Source: Calliphora vicina | Lineage: Eukaryota; Arthropoda; Insecta; Diptera; Calliphoridae | Reading direction: 5' to 3' | NCBI RefSeq assembly: GCF_958450345.1 | Contig: NC_088780.1 | Coordinates: 4,586,501-4,650,500, forward strand | DNA: 64,000 nucleotides | Shown: piece after piece, positions 1 through 11,544 of the stretch | Layout: each line of letters opens with the position of its first letter | How positions within the stretch are numbered: the first letter of the stretch is position 1 | Notes under the pieces: model-generated | Told to the model about the DNA's origin: nothing | Database searches by the model: none | What the model saw: the letters and a program-made list of their open reading frames with translations, nothing else | Position numbers and translations under genes: made by a program

Positions 1-1080
1 TAACAATAAAATAGCTTAGTAACAAATAATAAAAAAACAAACAATAATAAATAATGAAAATACCAGATTGTTTATATTTCAAATTGACTTTTAAGTATCC
101 AAACTAAGTACGACTTGAAAACAAATATTAAAGGTCGATCCCAAAGCAAAAACTAAAAAAGAAATAAAGGTTAAAAAGGGGAAGAATTGCATTATTTAAC
201 GTGACTTTAATTTAAATAAATAAAAAAATAAAAGCACAACTAAATACGAAAAGAAAACAATGTAAAAACACACAAACAAGTGTAAAGTATTCGTTGTAAA
301 GTAAACAATGTGTAGGGTTTTAATTAAAAAAAAAACATTTTACTACAGTAAATATCACTATGAGTTAAATAGTCGGTTACGACTATTGTTTTAATATAAT
401 TTGTTCATTCGTTGTTCAAACACAAATGTACGAATCGTTTTTTTTTAATTTGTATGTGTTTCATTCAATCTTGTTTGAGTTTCAAATCATTAAATTTGAC
501 CTTTTATTGGTAAACTGTAAAAAGACATTTAAATATGACTCAAAGTATAATTTTAGTAAAAACACAACACAATATACAAAACAAAAAAGAAACTATATAT
601 AAAAAGAAGAAACGAAAACTTTTAGGTATATTTTTAAAGTGTTTCGATAGCAACAACAATCAATTCAACACTATTGTAAATTGAATGGGTAAAAAACCAA
701 AATGAAAATATACGACTTTAGCGAATATTTTTTACCCTCTAAAGCAAATATTTAAATACACATGTAGTATATAAAAACATATATAAAATCCCAGCAAAAT
801 GTTGATATTGGTATGTCAGTACCGTTTAACTTACTTTGTAATGTATAATACATACCAATACTATTACTTAGAAGCACTTTAGTAATGATTGTTATTAGCA
901 TCTAAAGCAAAAACCTAAAAATTCAAAGCAGCCATGAAAAGAAAAAAATGTAATTGTCATTTTTATCTAGTAGGAACATTTTAGGCATAAATAGTTATGT
1001 CTGCCAAAGACGAGGGAGCAGTTTACATGTAAGAAAAAACAGAGTCCAACATCGTCATATTATAATTGAATTTTATTAGA
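1..1080. other. AT-rich spacer, nothing recognised
   Basis: No reading frame of note, no repeat shared with the rest of the window and no RNA gene could be recognised. The stretch is short A/T runs with scattered stop codons in all frames. Confidence 0.6.
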
Positions 1081-1410
1081 GGTATGACTATCTTTTGAAC
1101 GATGTTCTTGTTTTTAATAATGCACACAGAGAATACAGATTCGTGATAGCAACCGAATTTGTTGCCAATCGAATGATTCTACCTTAGTAACCGAATTTTA
1201 CAGTTGTAGCTACAATATGTTAGTAACAAAATTTTGGTTGCTTCAACCGATATTCTTCTTTATCAACTGGCTTTCTGTTGCTGGAACCGAAAAATTCTAT
1301 GTGTGCAACCGAATCATTCGATTGGCAACAAATTCGGTTGCTATCACGAATCTGTTTTCTCTGTTTTACATTATTAAAAACAAGAACATCGTTCAAAAGA
1401 TAGTCATACC
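1081..1410. mobile_element. 330-bp foldback MITE
   Basis: The outer arms 1081-1180 and about 1311-1410 are reverse complements. The first 42 bases of each arm are essentially perfect and begin GGTATGAC; the inner part of the arms matches with a few differences. The motif AACCGAAT recurs several times in the arms and loop. There is no coding capacity; short ORFs inside are by-products of the palindrome. It lies directly beside the broken mariner at 1482-2545, whose 5' terminal repeat is missing, so the two events may be connected. The superfamily is not assigned because no clean target duplication is visible. Confidence 0.8.
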
Positions 1411-1475
1411 CCCATACCATGTTTAAGGGTCATTTATTCCCACTTAATTATTGAACATTATAGTGTAAACAACAA

Positions 1476-2545
1476 GGTTTTTTTGCTTCGAAAGTGTCGA
1501 ATTCTGTTCCAACAAAGCGTCATGAAGTAATGCAAAACTTCATTAATTTGAAAAAAGGTGCCACTGAAGCACACCAATTGCTCGCCAAAGCTTATGGTAA
1601 ATGTGTTTCATCGGATTCAACGTGCGGGAGATAGTTTATACGGTTTAGAAGTAGTGATTTTGATACAGAAGACAAAGATCGCCCAGGACAGCCAAAAAAG
1701 TTTTAAGACCGAGAATTCGAGGCATTATTCCATGAAGGTTGTTGTCAAACTCACCAAGAGCTTGCAAAATCATTTGGAGCTACTCAATCAGCAATTTCAA
1801 AACGTTTGCAAGCAGCAGGATTCATCCAAAGGCAAGGAAATTTGGTACCATACGAATTGAAGCTGAGAGACCTTGAAAGACGATTTTGCATGTGCGAAAT
1901 GATGCTTGAACGCTATAAAAGAATCATTACTTACGATTAAAAATGAATCCATTACGATAATCCGAAGCGTAAAAGATTGTATGTGACCAAAGCCAAATAT
2001 CCATGGTGCTAAGGTAATGCTCTGTATTTGATGGGACCAAAATGGTCCTATCTATTTTGAGCTGCTGTAATCTGAACAGATCATCACAGGGAACCTGTAC
2101 CGAACGCAACTGATTTGTTTGAAGCGAGCATTGGACAAAAGAAACCAGAATATGCGCCAGACATTCCATTATGACAACGCTCGGCCATATGTTGCAATAC
2201 ATGTTTAAAAACTATTTAGAATGAAGTGGTTGGAAAGTTTTGCCTCACCCCCTATATAGTCCTGACCGTGCCCCGTCCTTCTCCTATTTGTTTTGATCGA
2301 TGCAGAACGCTCACTCTGGGATACTCTTCACTTTGGAACAGAGTATCCGATATTGGCTTGATTCGTTCTTGGCCTCAAAAGATGAGCAGTTATTTTGGCT
2401 CGGAATTCATATGTTGTCAGAAAGAGGTGAAAAGGTCATAGCTAACAATGGCCAATACATTGAATAAATTTATATTGTACAAATGTTTCAAAATAAAAGC
2501 TGAAACTTTGAAAAATTTCCGCATTTTTAAGTCCTACACCCAATA
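1476..2545 (+). mobile_element. mariner element, 5' end lost
   Basis: The 3' end is intact. After the transposase stop the sequence runs to a terminus ending TCCTACACCCAATA beside TA. The same end recurs at 53940-53962 and as an isolated tip at 16971-16997, which defines it as the mariner terminal repeat. No matching inverted repeat is found upstream of the coding start, where the 1081-1410 foldback element sits instead. Confidence 0.8.
1482..2467 (+). pseudogene. mariner transposase, degenerate (copy 1)
   Basis: Conceptual translation across several frameshifts and stops reads as a mariner transposase of about the family length (roughly 345 residues). Recognisable pieces are an N-terminal INLKKGATEAHQLLAKAYG helix-turn-helix region, the linker with DKDRPGQPKKF, the second HTH ATQSAISKRLQAAGFIQRQG, then PYELKLRDLERRF, IHYDNPKRKR, HYDNARPYV, LPHPLYSPDRAPS and a C-terminal NNGQYIE stop. 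The first catalytic Asp (TYD) and second Asp (HYDN) survive, but the third (normally PSD) is PSF. Stop codons follow the first Asp and interrupt the linker. The copy cannot encode an active enzyme. Its closest relative in the window is 52735-53400. Confidence 0.88.
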
Positions 2546-2669
2546 TAATCGTGTGCAATTATTGTATGGTTAATATAAAGTAGTAACTCCACCATAATAT
2601 GATTGAGTTTAACCATACTATGGTAAAACAAAAGCATGGTAGCTGATATGATCATATTAGGGTTGCGAC

Positions 2670-3444
2670 TAGAGTTTGTCAGGGGAATTCCGCAAAATGT
2701 TCAATTGCGAAATCTCGGGAAATTGTGTGAGAATTCCCGGGAATTATTTTCTTTCGTGTGATGCTTTTTGAAATTGATTTTCTCTAAAAGAGGCTTAAAG
2801 CCCCAAAACAAATGCAGACGATTCATACAACAGAAAAGATTTAACCCAATTAGACCAATAACAGACCAATTCATTATTCAAATTATTCAAAAAATATTCC
2901 GATCGAAAGTGGAATTATTATAGTATTTTGCCTTTTCACAAAGAGTAAAACGAAAATTTTTGGAATAAACTAACCTTCATTGGAATTCAATTTTGTTTAA
3001 TATTATTAGGTTTTCTTCAAGTTTTAATTAAAACTTAATCTTTACTTAACTTTTGATTCAATAAGCAAAACATTGCCAATTCAAAATTAAAAAAAATATT
3101 TATTTTTTTGCGAATTAACAGAATTAATTGGAATCTAACGAAGGTAGAACAAAATCGAATGGAAATTGAAGCCATTCCGATACAATTGACAAATGGTAAC
3201 AGTTTGTATATAACAAATATTTAAATCGAGTCAGTTTATCTCCTTATATTATATTTTTATTGGATTTTTTATTCGTATCCAATTACATTTAAAAACCAAA
3301 GAATTTTTTTAGATTTTTAACGAAGTCTACATTCTTAAAATTTAATAATTTGATCTAGGCGGGAATTCCCATGATCCCTGGAAATTTTAAAATTAATGCC
3401 GATTTTCCGAGAAATGAAAAAGTCCGGGAAAAGAAAAAACTCTA
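2670..3444. mobile_element. hAT-like non-autonomous element
   Basis: Ends are short inverted repeats TAGAGTTT / AAACTCTA. The flanking octamers GTTGCGAC and ATTGTAAC agree at 5 of 8 positions, which would fit an aged 8-bp hAT duplication. Both subterminal zones contain GGGAATTCCCGGG-like motifs in opposite orientation. No transposase is visible inside. Confidence 0.45.
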
Positions 3445-5449
3445 ATTGTAACCAATTATGTTTCCCGCTAATGTATGATTTTTATTTAACTTATTAGGAA
3501 ATATAAACTTTTCTTTTTGCCTTTAGAAAGTCGGTCGGTCGTATTTAGCTGAATCAGGATTAGATTAGTATGGGAATCTTACAAATGTCACGACAAATTG
3601 ATTATACTACCCTAGGTTGTTTTTAAGTTTCGAGCTAAACGAGCAAAGAAATAGTTTAGCCAAACACTAACAAATCAAGCAAAACAAGAAAACTGATTGT
3701 GAATTTTTTTATCGCCTTCTTTTTTTCGGTTCAGCTTTATTTGTTAATTTCCTATTTTCGCAAAACAGAATACGCTAGAGCTAAATACACTAGAGCTATA
3801 CTACAATACTATACACATATCTGTAGGTATTTAGACAGTAGTTTGAATTGTGTGTTTGTGTTTTTTTAATAGCTTGGCATAAATGAAGAAAAAAAAACTT
3901 CAATGAAATACGCAAGTTTTTGAAATCATTGTACTCGCTAGCATCTATGCGTCATTGTTGTGACGTTTTATTAGCTTATTTTTAAATTTCATCATTATGT
4001 TGTTTAATAATAAATAAATATGTTTAGCTGTATGTATAATCAGCTAAATTGTTTCAATATTTATTTTAAAATGAATCATTTAACTTGTAATTTAAAAGGA
4101 AATTTTCCGTTCAAGCTTATACACAATAAGCGTTATTAAAAAAAAATCACGTAAAATCTTTAAACAAATTTCGTTGGCTTTGTTCTTGTGTTTTTTCAAA
4201 ACATATTTCCACATTTATTTCTAAATAACAAAATTTCTTAATTTTCATAAACAAATTAATTAATCTTCAGTTGTCCTCGTTATTTACGAAATAGATTTTG
4301 GTAATGATTTGACAGTTGCCAGCAAATCATAAATATTTCGGATATTCTTAGTAGCGGTTCAAATAGTGCTAAGTATCTAAATTAATTTTTAATTTTTAAA
4401 ATTATTATGTATTTTTTTAAATTATAACAAACAAATGAACTTGTGCCAGCATAATAAATTTACTTCATTTTAATAACACTGTCCAACAGCATTTTTGGAA
4501 CAGAATAGCGACCCTATAATTCTGAGAGGGCATGTTCAGCTGCTCTGAATTTTTTTCAAAGTTTTAATTTTTTGATTGAAGGTTGCATTACACTACCTGG
4601 AAAAATGTAAGTTAATATCTGAGAGAATTCTTATTGTCAGAGTTATATTGTGGAATTTTATGGGGATCATTTTTGTGGAAGATCTTAACCCTCTATCTCT
4701 CCTCTGTAGGGGTCAATTTTACACTTTTTTTGAGAAAATCAAAAAAGTCCTTTCAAAAAGGACATTTAGGATTAAAATATTCTACGAAAATGTTTGCCGG
4801 AAAATTTCAGATACAAAAGTTGTAAATAAAGCCTTGAATTTTTGCCGATTTTTTTTAAAATGTGAGACCCGAGATGGCTTGTAAATTTGCTAATTAAGCT
4901 TAAAGCGTAAAGCTTTCCGTTTTGTATCTGAAAATCGCCAAAAATTCAAGTACATATCATTCGAATGAGCTGAAATTTAAAATGTAAATAGTCCTTAAGA
5001 AGATCTACAAAAAACTTGCATACATATGTATGTAAGTTATGTCTTTAAGTTCAAGAGATATTTAGAATTATTTATTTATTTTTTAATTCTGCTCGATTTT
5101 TTTTTGGATATGACGGGCCTGCGGATGTTCAATTTTTTTTTAAAATATCATCTATATTTGCGATTAAATTTCGAATACAATAAAAACAGCAGTTCTAGGA
5201 TACTTTACCGAACAAAAGGCTTCACTAATCACTATATTGATTTGATGCATCATGGTTACCTAAGTACTTCTAATTCTATGGATAGATTTTTAAAAAATTT
5301 TTTTTTTCTAAAATTGTGAATTTTTTTTAGATATTTCTCCACATAATTTATGATAAATCAAAAAGAGTTAGTCCGATATTATTGAAGTTATATATTGCGT
5401 TTTAGTCGGCTTAGTATTTTCAAAATTATAATAACAAATTGAAGCAAAA
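3445..5449. other. AT-rich spacer with degenerate repeat-like DNA
   Basis: No supported gene. From about 4478 the sequence becomes less AT-rich and looks like decayed mobile DNA, but no terminal repeats, target duplication or conserved protein motif could be found. The open frames at 4576-4884 and 5026-5319 have no recognisable domain, and their composition follows the surrounding A/T runs. Confidence 0.4.
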
Positions 5450-5868
5450 ACAAGTAAGAGCTATATTCGGCTGTGCCGAATCTTATATACCCTTCACCAA
5501 ATTATACTTTAAAATAAAAATTTTAAATATTTTTAGGTAAACAAAATTAAAATTTTTTTCCAGTTGTTTTTTAGAAATTGTTTTTTTAATTTTTTTTTTT
5601 TAATTTTAAATTTTTTTTTTTTTTTTTAGTTTTTAAATTTTTTTTTTTTTAATATTTAGTGAAAAAAAAAAAATTTGGTTAAAAAAAAAATTCGGGTTAC
5701 AAAATATTTTTTCCGATTTTGACCCATTGTAGGTCCAACTTATATCTTATATACGTCGTTGCAATATTGGACTTTGAAATATCTATCATTAGATATCCAT
5801 ATTGTCTACATTAATATATTTAGTAATCCAGATATGGGTCAAAAATAGGTAAAAAATCGAGGTTGTCC
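5450..5868 (-). mobile_element. Family A repeat, 5'-truncated copy (a1)
   Basis: Reverse-orientation copy of the roughly 600-bp family A repeat. Read on the minus strand it ends with the hallmark TTCGGC-ACA-GCCGAA hairpin followed by ATATAGCTCTTACTTGT. It meets copy a2 head to head at 5868/5869, where the body is cut off after the GAGGTTGTCCTGG region. Confidence 0.85.
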
Positions 5869-6523
5869 TGGCCACCATGAGTGGCAAGGGTATATATAAG
5901 TTTGTCATTCCGTTTGTAATTTCTACATTTTTCATTTGCGACCCCACAAAGTATATATATTCTGAATCGTTATTGATAGCGGAGTCGATATAGCCATGTC
6001 CGTCTGTGTGTTGAAATCAACTTTCTGAAGCCCCCAAATAACTTACATACACGAATGATACTCCGAAATTCTTCCGGCTCGGTTGCTATTTAAAATCGAG
6101 AAAATCGGTCCACAAATGGCTGAGATATAAGGAAAAAACCAGGACAACCTCGATTTTTGACCTATTTTTGACCCATATCTGGATTACTCAATCATTATTA
6201 TGGACAATATGGATATCTAATGATAGATATTTCAAAGACCTGTGCAACGACGTATATAAGACCACAGTAAGTTGGACCTACAATGGGTCAAAATCGGAAA
6301 AAATATTTTTTAACGCGAATTTTTTTTTCACCAAAACTTTCACTAAACATTAAAAAAAAATTAAAAACTAAAAAAAATTTTTTTTAAATTAAAAAAAAAA
6401 AATTTAAAAAAGAATTTCGAAAAAACAACTGGAAAAAAATTTTAATTTTGTTTACCTAAAAATATTTAATTTGGTGAAGGGTATATAAGATTCGGCACAG
6501 CCGAATATAGCTTTCTTACTTGT
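5869..6523 (+). mobile_element. Family A repeat, full-length copy (a2)
   Basis: Nearly complete family A unit. The 5' part has ACCATGAGTGGCAAGGGTATA followed by a TATATATAAG stretch and a block with GTCCGTCTG. A conserved middle reads ATGGCTGAGATATAAGG. The 3' end has GGTGAAGGGTATATAAGA, then the TTCGGCACAGCCGAA hairpin and CTTACTTGT before T-runs. The two ends differ from each other, so this is not a simple inverted-repeat MITE. There is no protein-coding capacity. Confidence 0.88.
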
Positions 6524-7665
6524 TTTTTTTTTTAAACCCAATGTCCAGCTTTTTGCGAATCTGAATCTGACATCCCTAATCTGATAGCTGGTCCAAAGTA
6601 GTCAACGCATTGGATTCACATACCGGTTACATAGAGTCAGTTATCTTTCTAGCTAGTAGCTTCCTAACTGGTACTCGATCAGCTACATAATTAGTTATTT
6701 TAAAATGTGCGGGAGCAAGCGGATTTAATTTGCTTTAAATAGTCAGTTAAAAAGACAGTCCAATAACCCAATGCTAGTAAACAATCCTTCCTCCAACAAC
6801 TATTCAATAGATTACTACTGGTGCAGTACAAAATAAACGTTTAAAGATACACCAAAGTGACAATTGTGAAGACAATTATATTACCCGGGATGTATAAAGT
6901 AATCAATTGACATATCTCTGTACTACAAAGAGTAATTGGAGTTAGCCAAGTGACAATTACTGTCCATAAGGGACACATTAACTACTTGCTTAACCTGCTG
7001 GGGTACTTAACAAAAACACACGCCGAAATATGAATATACCAATGCGTAAATAAGTGCGTATTTCTGGTGATGTTTGTTTACCACCAACCAACCAAACAAC
7101 AACCACTTCGTCAGCCACTCACTCACTCCGTTAAAACTTATATCACCATTATTGTTCTTATACACATTTTTGTTTATTTTTGCGTGTTTTTTAATAATTT
7201 TTTTTTTGCACATGAAAATAAAATGTATTTTTTTGATGCGCAATTTCTTGTTTATATCAGAACAAACCCATACCAACAAACAAACAGCCTAATATAAGTG
7301 TGTTTGAATGTATATATGTAGAATGTTTGTACACTTTGTATGTAGTATGGTATACAGTAAATATGTAATCGTATGATTGCTATACAAATCTACAGACTTC
7401 TGAATTTCTATATAGCAGAGAGTGTGTGCTTTTTAAATTTTTGTTTTCTTTTTTTTCTACTTTCCATACAAAAATAATAATAATAAAATGTTGAATATAA
7501 AAATTATAAGAAAAAGATTGTATGGAACTTTTTTGTTCTTGTTATTTATAAACTTTTTAGAACAGGTAAAATAAAAACAAATAAATAAATTAATAAATTA
7601 TTTAGAAATAAATAACTTACGATTAGAATTATTTTTTATTTTCAAATGTTTATCTACAAATATAT

Positions 7666-7694
7666 ATACATACATATGTATGTATGTATGTATT
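7666..7694. repeat. ATAC/TATG microsatellite
   Basis: Short tandem run of tetranucleotide ATAC turning into TATG around a central CATATG, a self-complementary arrangement. Confidence 0.8.
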
Positions 7695-8079
7695 TAAGTT
7701 TTTTGGAATCAAAGTGTAGACCTCGGGCAAGTTGAGCAACTTGTTTTCTTACGCATTTTCAAGTTTGTGTGAACAAAGAAGCTACATCCAACAAAAATTA
7801 GGTGGAATTTAAATTAAAACAAGCTTCTGAGAAATATTGAAACAATAGTTTTGTATTAAATTATCATTATTATAAGCTGCTTAATGTTGATTATATTTAG
7901 ACCATAAATCAAAAAGAAAATCAGGCTTTATTAAATATAAATACATTATTTTAAAATTAAAAAGAAAATTAAATATTATTCTTTTAATATTTAATTGAAT
8001 TAGATGATTTTTATTCTGATTTAAGGCCACATTTGAACAAAAATATCTAGAATATTGTCTAAAAATTGTGAATTTTGAA

Positions 8080-8170
8080 AACAGATTATGATATTTTAGC
8101 GGTAATGTTAATTTCGGTAACGATAATTAAATGATCATGATAGTTTCGGACTAACCTAAATTCAAGGTTG
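8080..8170. repeat. Family J fragment (CGGTAA-rich)
   Basis: Contains TTTTAGCGGTAA and TTTCGGTAAC, the units that also form the two arms around 17035-18170 and a short piece at 10650-10695. Confidence 0.5.
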
Positions 8171-8441
8171 TCCACAGCTTCAAAACGGCTAATAAAATTT
8201 CCAAAAATTATGGCATTGTAATCAAATGTTCGAAGGAATTAATTCTAAATTCCATTTTCGAAGTCAAATTAAATTTTCTCCCTTAACCATTACGTTAATG
8301 AAATAATTCATAGACTTAATTAATTTTTACTTCAAATTTAATGAATTCATTCCTTTGCGAATTCATTCTTTATAGAATTAATTCCTTATTGAATCATTTA
8401 AATTTTCTTTAATTTAAATCAACATATTACAAATCTGTTTA

Positions 8442-8704
8442 ATATTTGTTCAATTCACAAGGTCTCTTATCAGTCATAATGTCCTAATATAACACGACTC
8501 GGCGGCTCGGCTTAACCGACTCTTAGGCATTCGGAGCAAGTCTCTGCTGGTTGGTTACGATAACACAATAATCAATCATAGCATACAGAGTAGTATTATT
8601 TTAGGACATTTTTTGCTTGAAAAGCAATAAAAACCGTTGTGAAATATTAGGACATTATGACAATATGACATGATAAGAGAGACCTTGTGAATTAACCAAT
8701 TATA
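8442..8704. mobile_element. Family E MITE, copy 1
   Basis: Terminal inverted repeats contain AATTCACAAGGTCTCTTATC. The loop carries a GC-richer stretch (CTCGGCGGCTC, GGAGCAAGTCTCTGCTGG). A second copy at 21370-21617 aligns over its whole length. No ORF. Confidence 0.85.
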
Positions 8705-8829
8705 TTGAATGATACAATTTTGTCTCAATTCAAATCTATTACAAAAAGGCTTAAGTAAGTAATTTTTTGTTCAATACATTTTGTAAACGATTAAAAGCAA
8801 AACAAAAACTAAACTAAATGAAGAACAAA

Positions 8830-9068
8830 CCAATAAGCATTTTTACTGGAATTCAAGTTGAAAACAAGTGTATTTCAAGCCTTGATTTATAGTCAAGCAA
8901 TTGAATTACAGTTCTATTACTCTTTATTTCAATAGCATTCCCCAGTAAAAAGGAAACATAAATCAAGCCATATGTTTTTTGTTGGAAAATATTTAATTTT
9001 TTCAATTCAAGTCAAATTCCAACAAAATGTTCAAGTGCCTGAATTTTTGGGGCTTTGGTGCTTATTGG
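8830..9068. mobile_element. Family G MITE, copy 1
   Basis: Ends are CCAATAAGCA / TGCTTATTGG. The body has TTTTGGGGCTTTGG near one end. It aligns along its length with 19122-19396. Because family H continues on both sides, this copy inserted into H. Confidence 0.75.
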
Positions 9069-9204
9069 GAATATTTCATTCAGTTTGTATTAGATTTGAA
9101 TTAACAAAAATTGAATCATTCAAAGGTTCTATTATGAATTAATTCCATTATGAATGAATGGTTGACATTTTTTAATTCCGAATTAAGATTTTAGTGAATT
9201 AAGC

Positions 9205-10482
9205 TCAAAAAAAAATAGCTGTTTCAAAAGCTATTAAATAGTATAAGGAAGACTTGAAAATTTATAGAAAACCTGAATAAGGAAGAAAAAAGGTCTAACA
9301 GATATTGGTAAGGCAAAAGAAGTCAAACAACTCTTTCGAAGAGCACCGAAAACTTCTATAAGAAAAGCAGCCCGTAAAGTTAAATACTCTGATTCTTTTG
9401 TGCGCAGAGCCAAAGCTAAGCCTGAGTTGAAGTCGTATAAAGTTCCAAATCGCAATGAGGTAAAGAACTTAGAAGCAAACGAACTGGCGAAAAATTGAGG
9501 TCAAATTTTATTCTTAATCTTATATACCCTTCACCAAATTATACTTCAAAATTTTAAATATTTTTAGGTAAACAAAATTTAATTTTTTTTCCAGTTTTTT
9601 TTTCATTTTTAGGAAAAAAAAATTTTCGATAGTTTTTTAAATTTTTTAATTTTTTTTTAATTTAAAGTTTTTTTTTTTGGTGAAAAAAAATTCGGGTTAA
9701 AATTTTTCCGATTTTGACCCATTGTAGGTCCATCTTACTATGGTCTTATATACGTCGTTGCAAAGGTCTTTGAAATATCTATTATTAGATATCCATATTG
9801 TCTATATTAATGTCTTAGTAATCCAGATATAAGTCAAAAATAGGTCAAAAATCGAGGTTGTCTTTTTGTTGATTTTAAATAGCAAAATTCTCGAAAGCAT
9901 GTCTAACAGAATTATTGAAGATTTGGATCCCGATGATATCTGGGGTCTTCAGAAAATTGATTTCAACAGACAGACGGACAGACAGAATCGACTCCGCTAT
10001 CTATAAGGATCAAGAATATATATACTTTATAGGGTCGCAAATGAAAAATGTAGAAATTACAAACGGAATGACAAACTTATATATACCCTTGCCACTCATG
10101 GTGAAGGGTATAAAAAGATACACCTGTTATATGATGGAAGATGAAACTTATGTACTGGCAGACATTTCACAACTTCCGGGTCAAGATTTTTATGTGGCTG
10201 ATAGAAGAGGTATTGTTCAAGAAATACTGGACAAAAAAACAAACAAAATTCCCCAAGAAGTTTCTTGTATGGCAATCCATTTGCAGTTGTGGCAAAAGAA
10301 GCCAATCATTTGTGGAACAGAAATCCACCCAACTGTTCAGAATTTCGACCTATGGAAAGGTATTGGGCTCTTGTAGAAAGGAAGTAAAGAACATGTTCAA
10401 AGAGGTGGTAACGAAAGCAACTATAAAATCTTTAATGGGAGGATTTCCTGAAAAAGTGAATAAATTTATAATCGTAATATGA
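9205..10482 (+). pseudogene. Tc1/mariner transposase split by a family A insert
   Basis: The 5' piece, 9205-9497, translates with frameshifts to an N-terminal DNA-binding region with FRRAPKTSIRKAARKVKYSD and VPNRNEVKNLEANE. The 3' piece, 10117-10482, resumes with MEDETYVLADISQLPGQDFY (first catalytic Asp in the EDET context), TKFPKKFLVWQSICSCGK, then in another frame NPPNCSEFRPMERYWALV with the catalytic Glu or its equivalent, and ends LMGGFPEKVNKFI. The family A copy at 9516-10116 separates the two pieces. A stretch between the ICSCGK block and NPPN is missing, including the second catalytic Asp. The NPPNCxxFRPxExYW signature belongs to the IS630/Tc1/mariner superfamily, in a group distinct from the mariner copies elsewhere here. 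Not functional. Confidence 0.82.
9516..10116 (-). mobile_element. Family A repeat inside a transposase (b)
   Basis: Near full-length copy in reverse orientation. The last roughly 35 bases including the TTCGGC hairpin are missing at its 3' end, while the 5' end reads CCACTCATGGTGAAGGGTAT on the plus strand. It interrupts the transposase remnant at 9205-10482. The 153-codon frame at 9915-10376 joins repeat and transposase sequence and is not a real gene. Confidence 0.85.
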
Positions 10483-11330
10483 CAATATTTTAATGTTTAA
10501 TGAATTTGTACAATATTTGAATAAATTTACGTTTTATTTAACTTAATACAAGTATAAGTTTTTTCTGGCTCACTCTTTATGAATTAAAAATTTAACCAAT
10601 ACAAAATGTTTTTAAATATTACGACTTAAAGTTAAGTTTTTATTTTATATGAAAACGACAACGGTATTTTAGAGTTAACGGTACTGAAAAGTTATTTTAG
10701 AAATTTTGAACAATAAATTTACTTTAAAAAAAGTCTATGTAATCGTTAAAAAAATTTGCACTCGTAACAAATAATTCTCAGTCTATTTTAATCATACACC
10801 GCAATATTTGCTCATAAGAATACGTAATTTGATAAATTCATAAGTTTTAAACAAAAGAAGATTTAAATAATGTATTTTTATAAAACCAAAAAATAAAAAA
10901 AAAAAACAACAAAAATGTCAAGTCATAAAAAGGCACGTAGCAACTGGCAACAAAATATGACCACGTGCTAATTGAAATGAAATGTTAATTCAAATATTCA
11001 AGCTGTGGGATTATTCTAAATATGACAATCAACCAGCCAGCCAGGCAACCCAATGAAAATCTAGAAACACAGGGGGCAGAGACTAAACGGACGAATGGAT
11101 GGATGATGTGGAAAAAAAAAGTGACGCAAAATCTTAATACAATAAATATTTAACACAACCACAATTTCGGAATTTATTTATTGTGTATGTAACAATTCTG
11201 TGCGAAATCAATTAATTTTTAACAAATTAATTTGAATATAAAATACAATATTTACACACGTTTTACGACTGGAAAATTGTTGTTTTGTGTTTTAATGAGA
11301 ATTTTGAAAACAATATTGTATTTACATTTA
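10483..11330. other. AT-rich spacer, nothing recognised
   Basis: No gene, RNA or repeat recognised beyond a short family J-like GGTATTTTAG piece near 10660. Confidence 0.5.
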
Positions 11331-11544
11331 CAGTGTCTCTCATAAGTATACGATTTTAGTATTTTTTTAGCATTAACCTAATTATTTTATGATCTAATGA
11401 TAGTCACAAAAGAAATTTTTAAATTCTATGAATAACATTTTATTGCTTTTTCCAGCAAAAAATAAAAAATAAGATTCCAAGACGATCTGCCATATTCTGT
11501 TGAAAACACTTTAGTACCCAATCGAAAGGCTGAAATAAATATTT

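Larger units (their letters stand above)
6524..8250. other. Spacer with TATG microsatellite
   Basis: No gene recognised. About 6540-7000 is less AT-rich than its surroundings but shows no domain, repeat or RNA fold that could be named. Overlapping frames at 7007-7297 on both strands lack recognisable motifs. Confidence 0.45.
8250..9204. mobile_element. Family H element with E and G nested inside
   Basis: Pieces of this stretch match the reverse complement of 58440-58620 and 59505-59690: an AAGCAAAACAAAAAC block followed by TGAATGAAGAA-like sequence, TTAGATTTGAATTA and repeated TGAATTAATTCAT units. The alignment is interrupted by the family E copy at 8442-8704 and the family G copy at 8830-9068, so both inserted after H. 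No coding capacity. Confidence 0.6.

Noticed and set aside
7007..7297. Overlapping 72-90-codon frames on both strands
   Set aside because: No family resemblance and mutually overlapping; likely chance.
9915..10376. 153-codon open frame
   Set aside because: Its first half is family A repeat sequence and its second half is a transposase remnant; the frame crosses the insertion border by chance.
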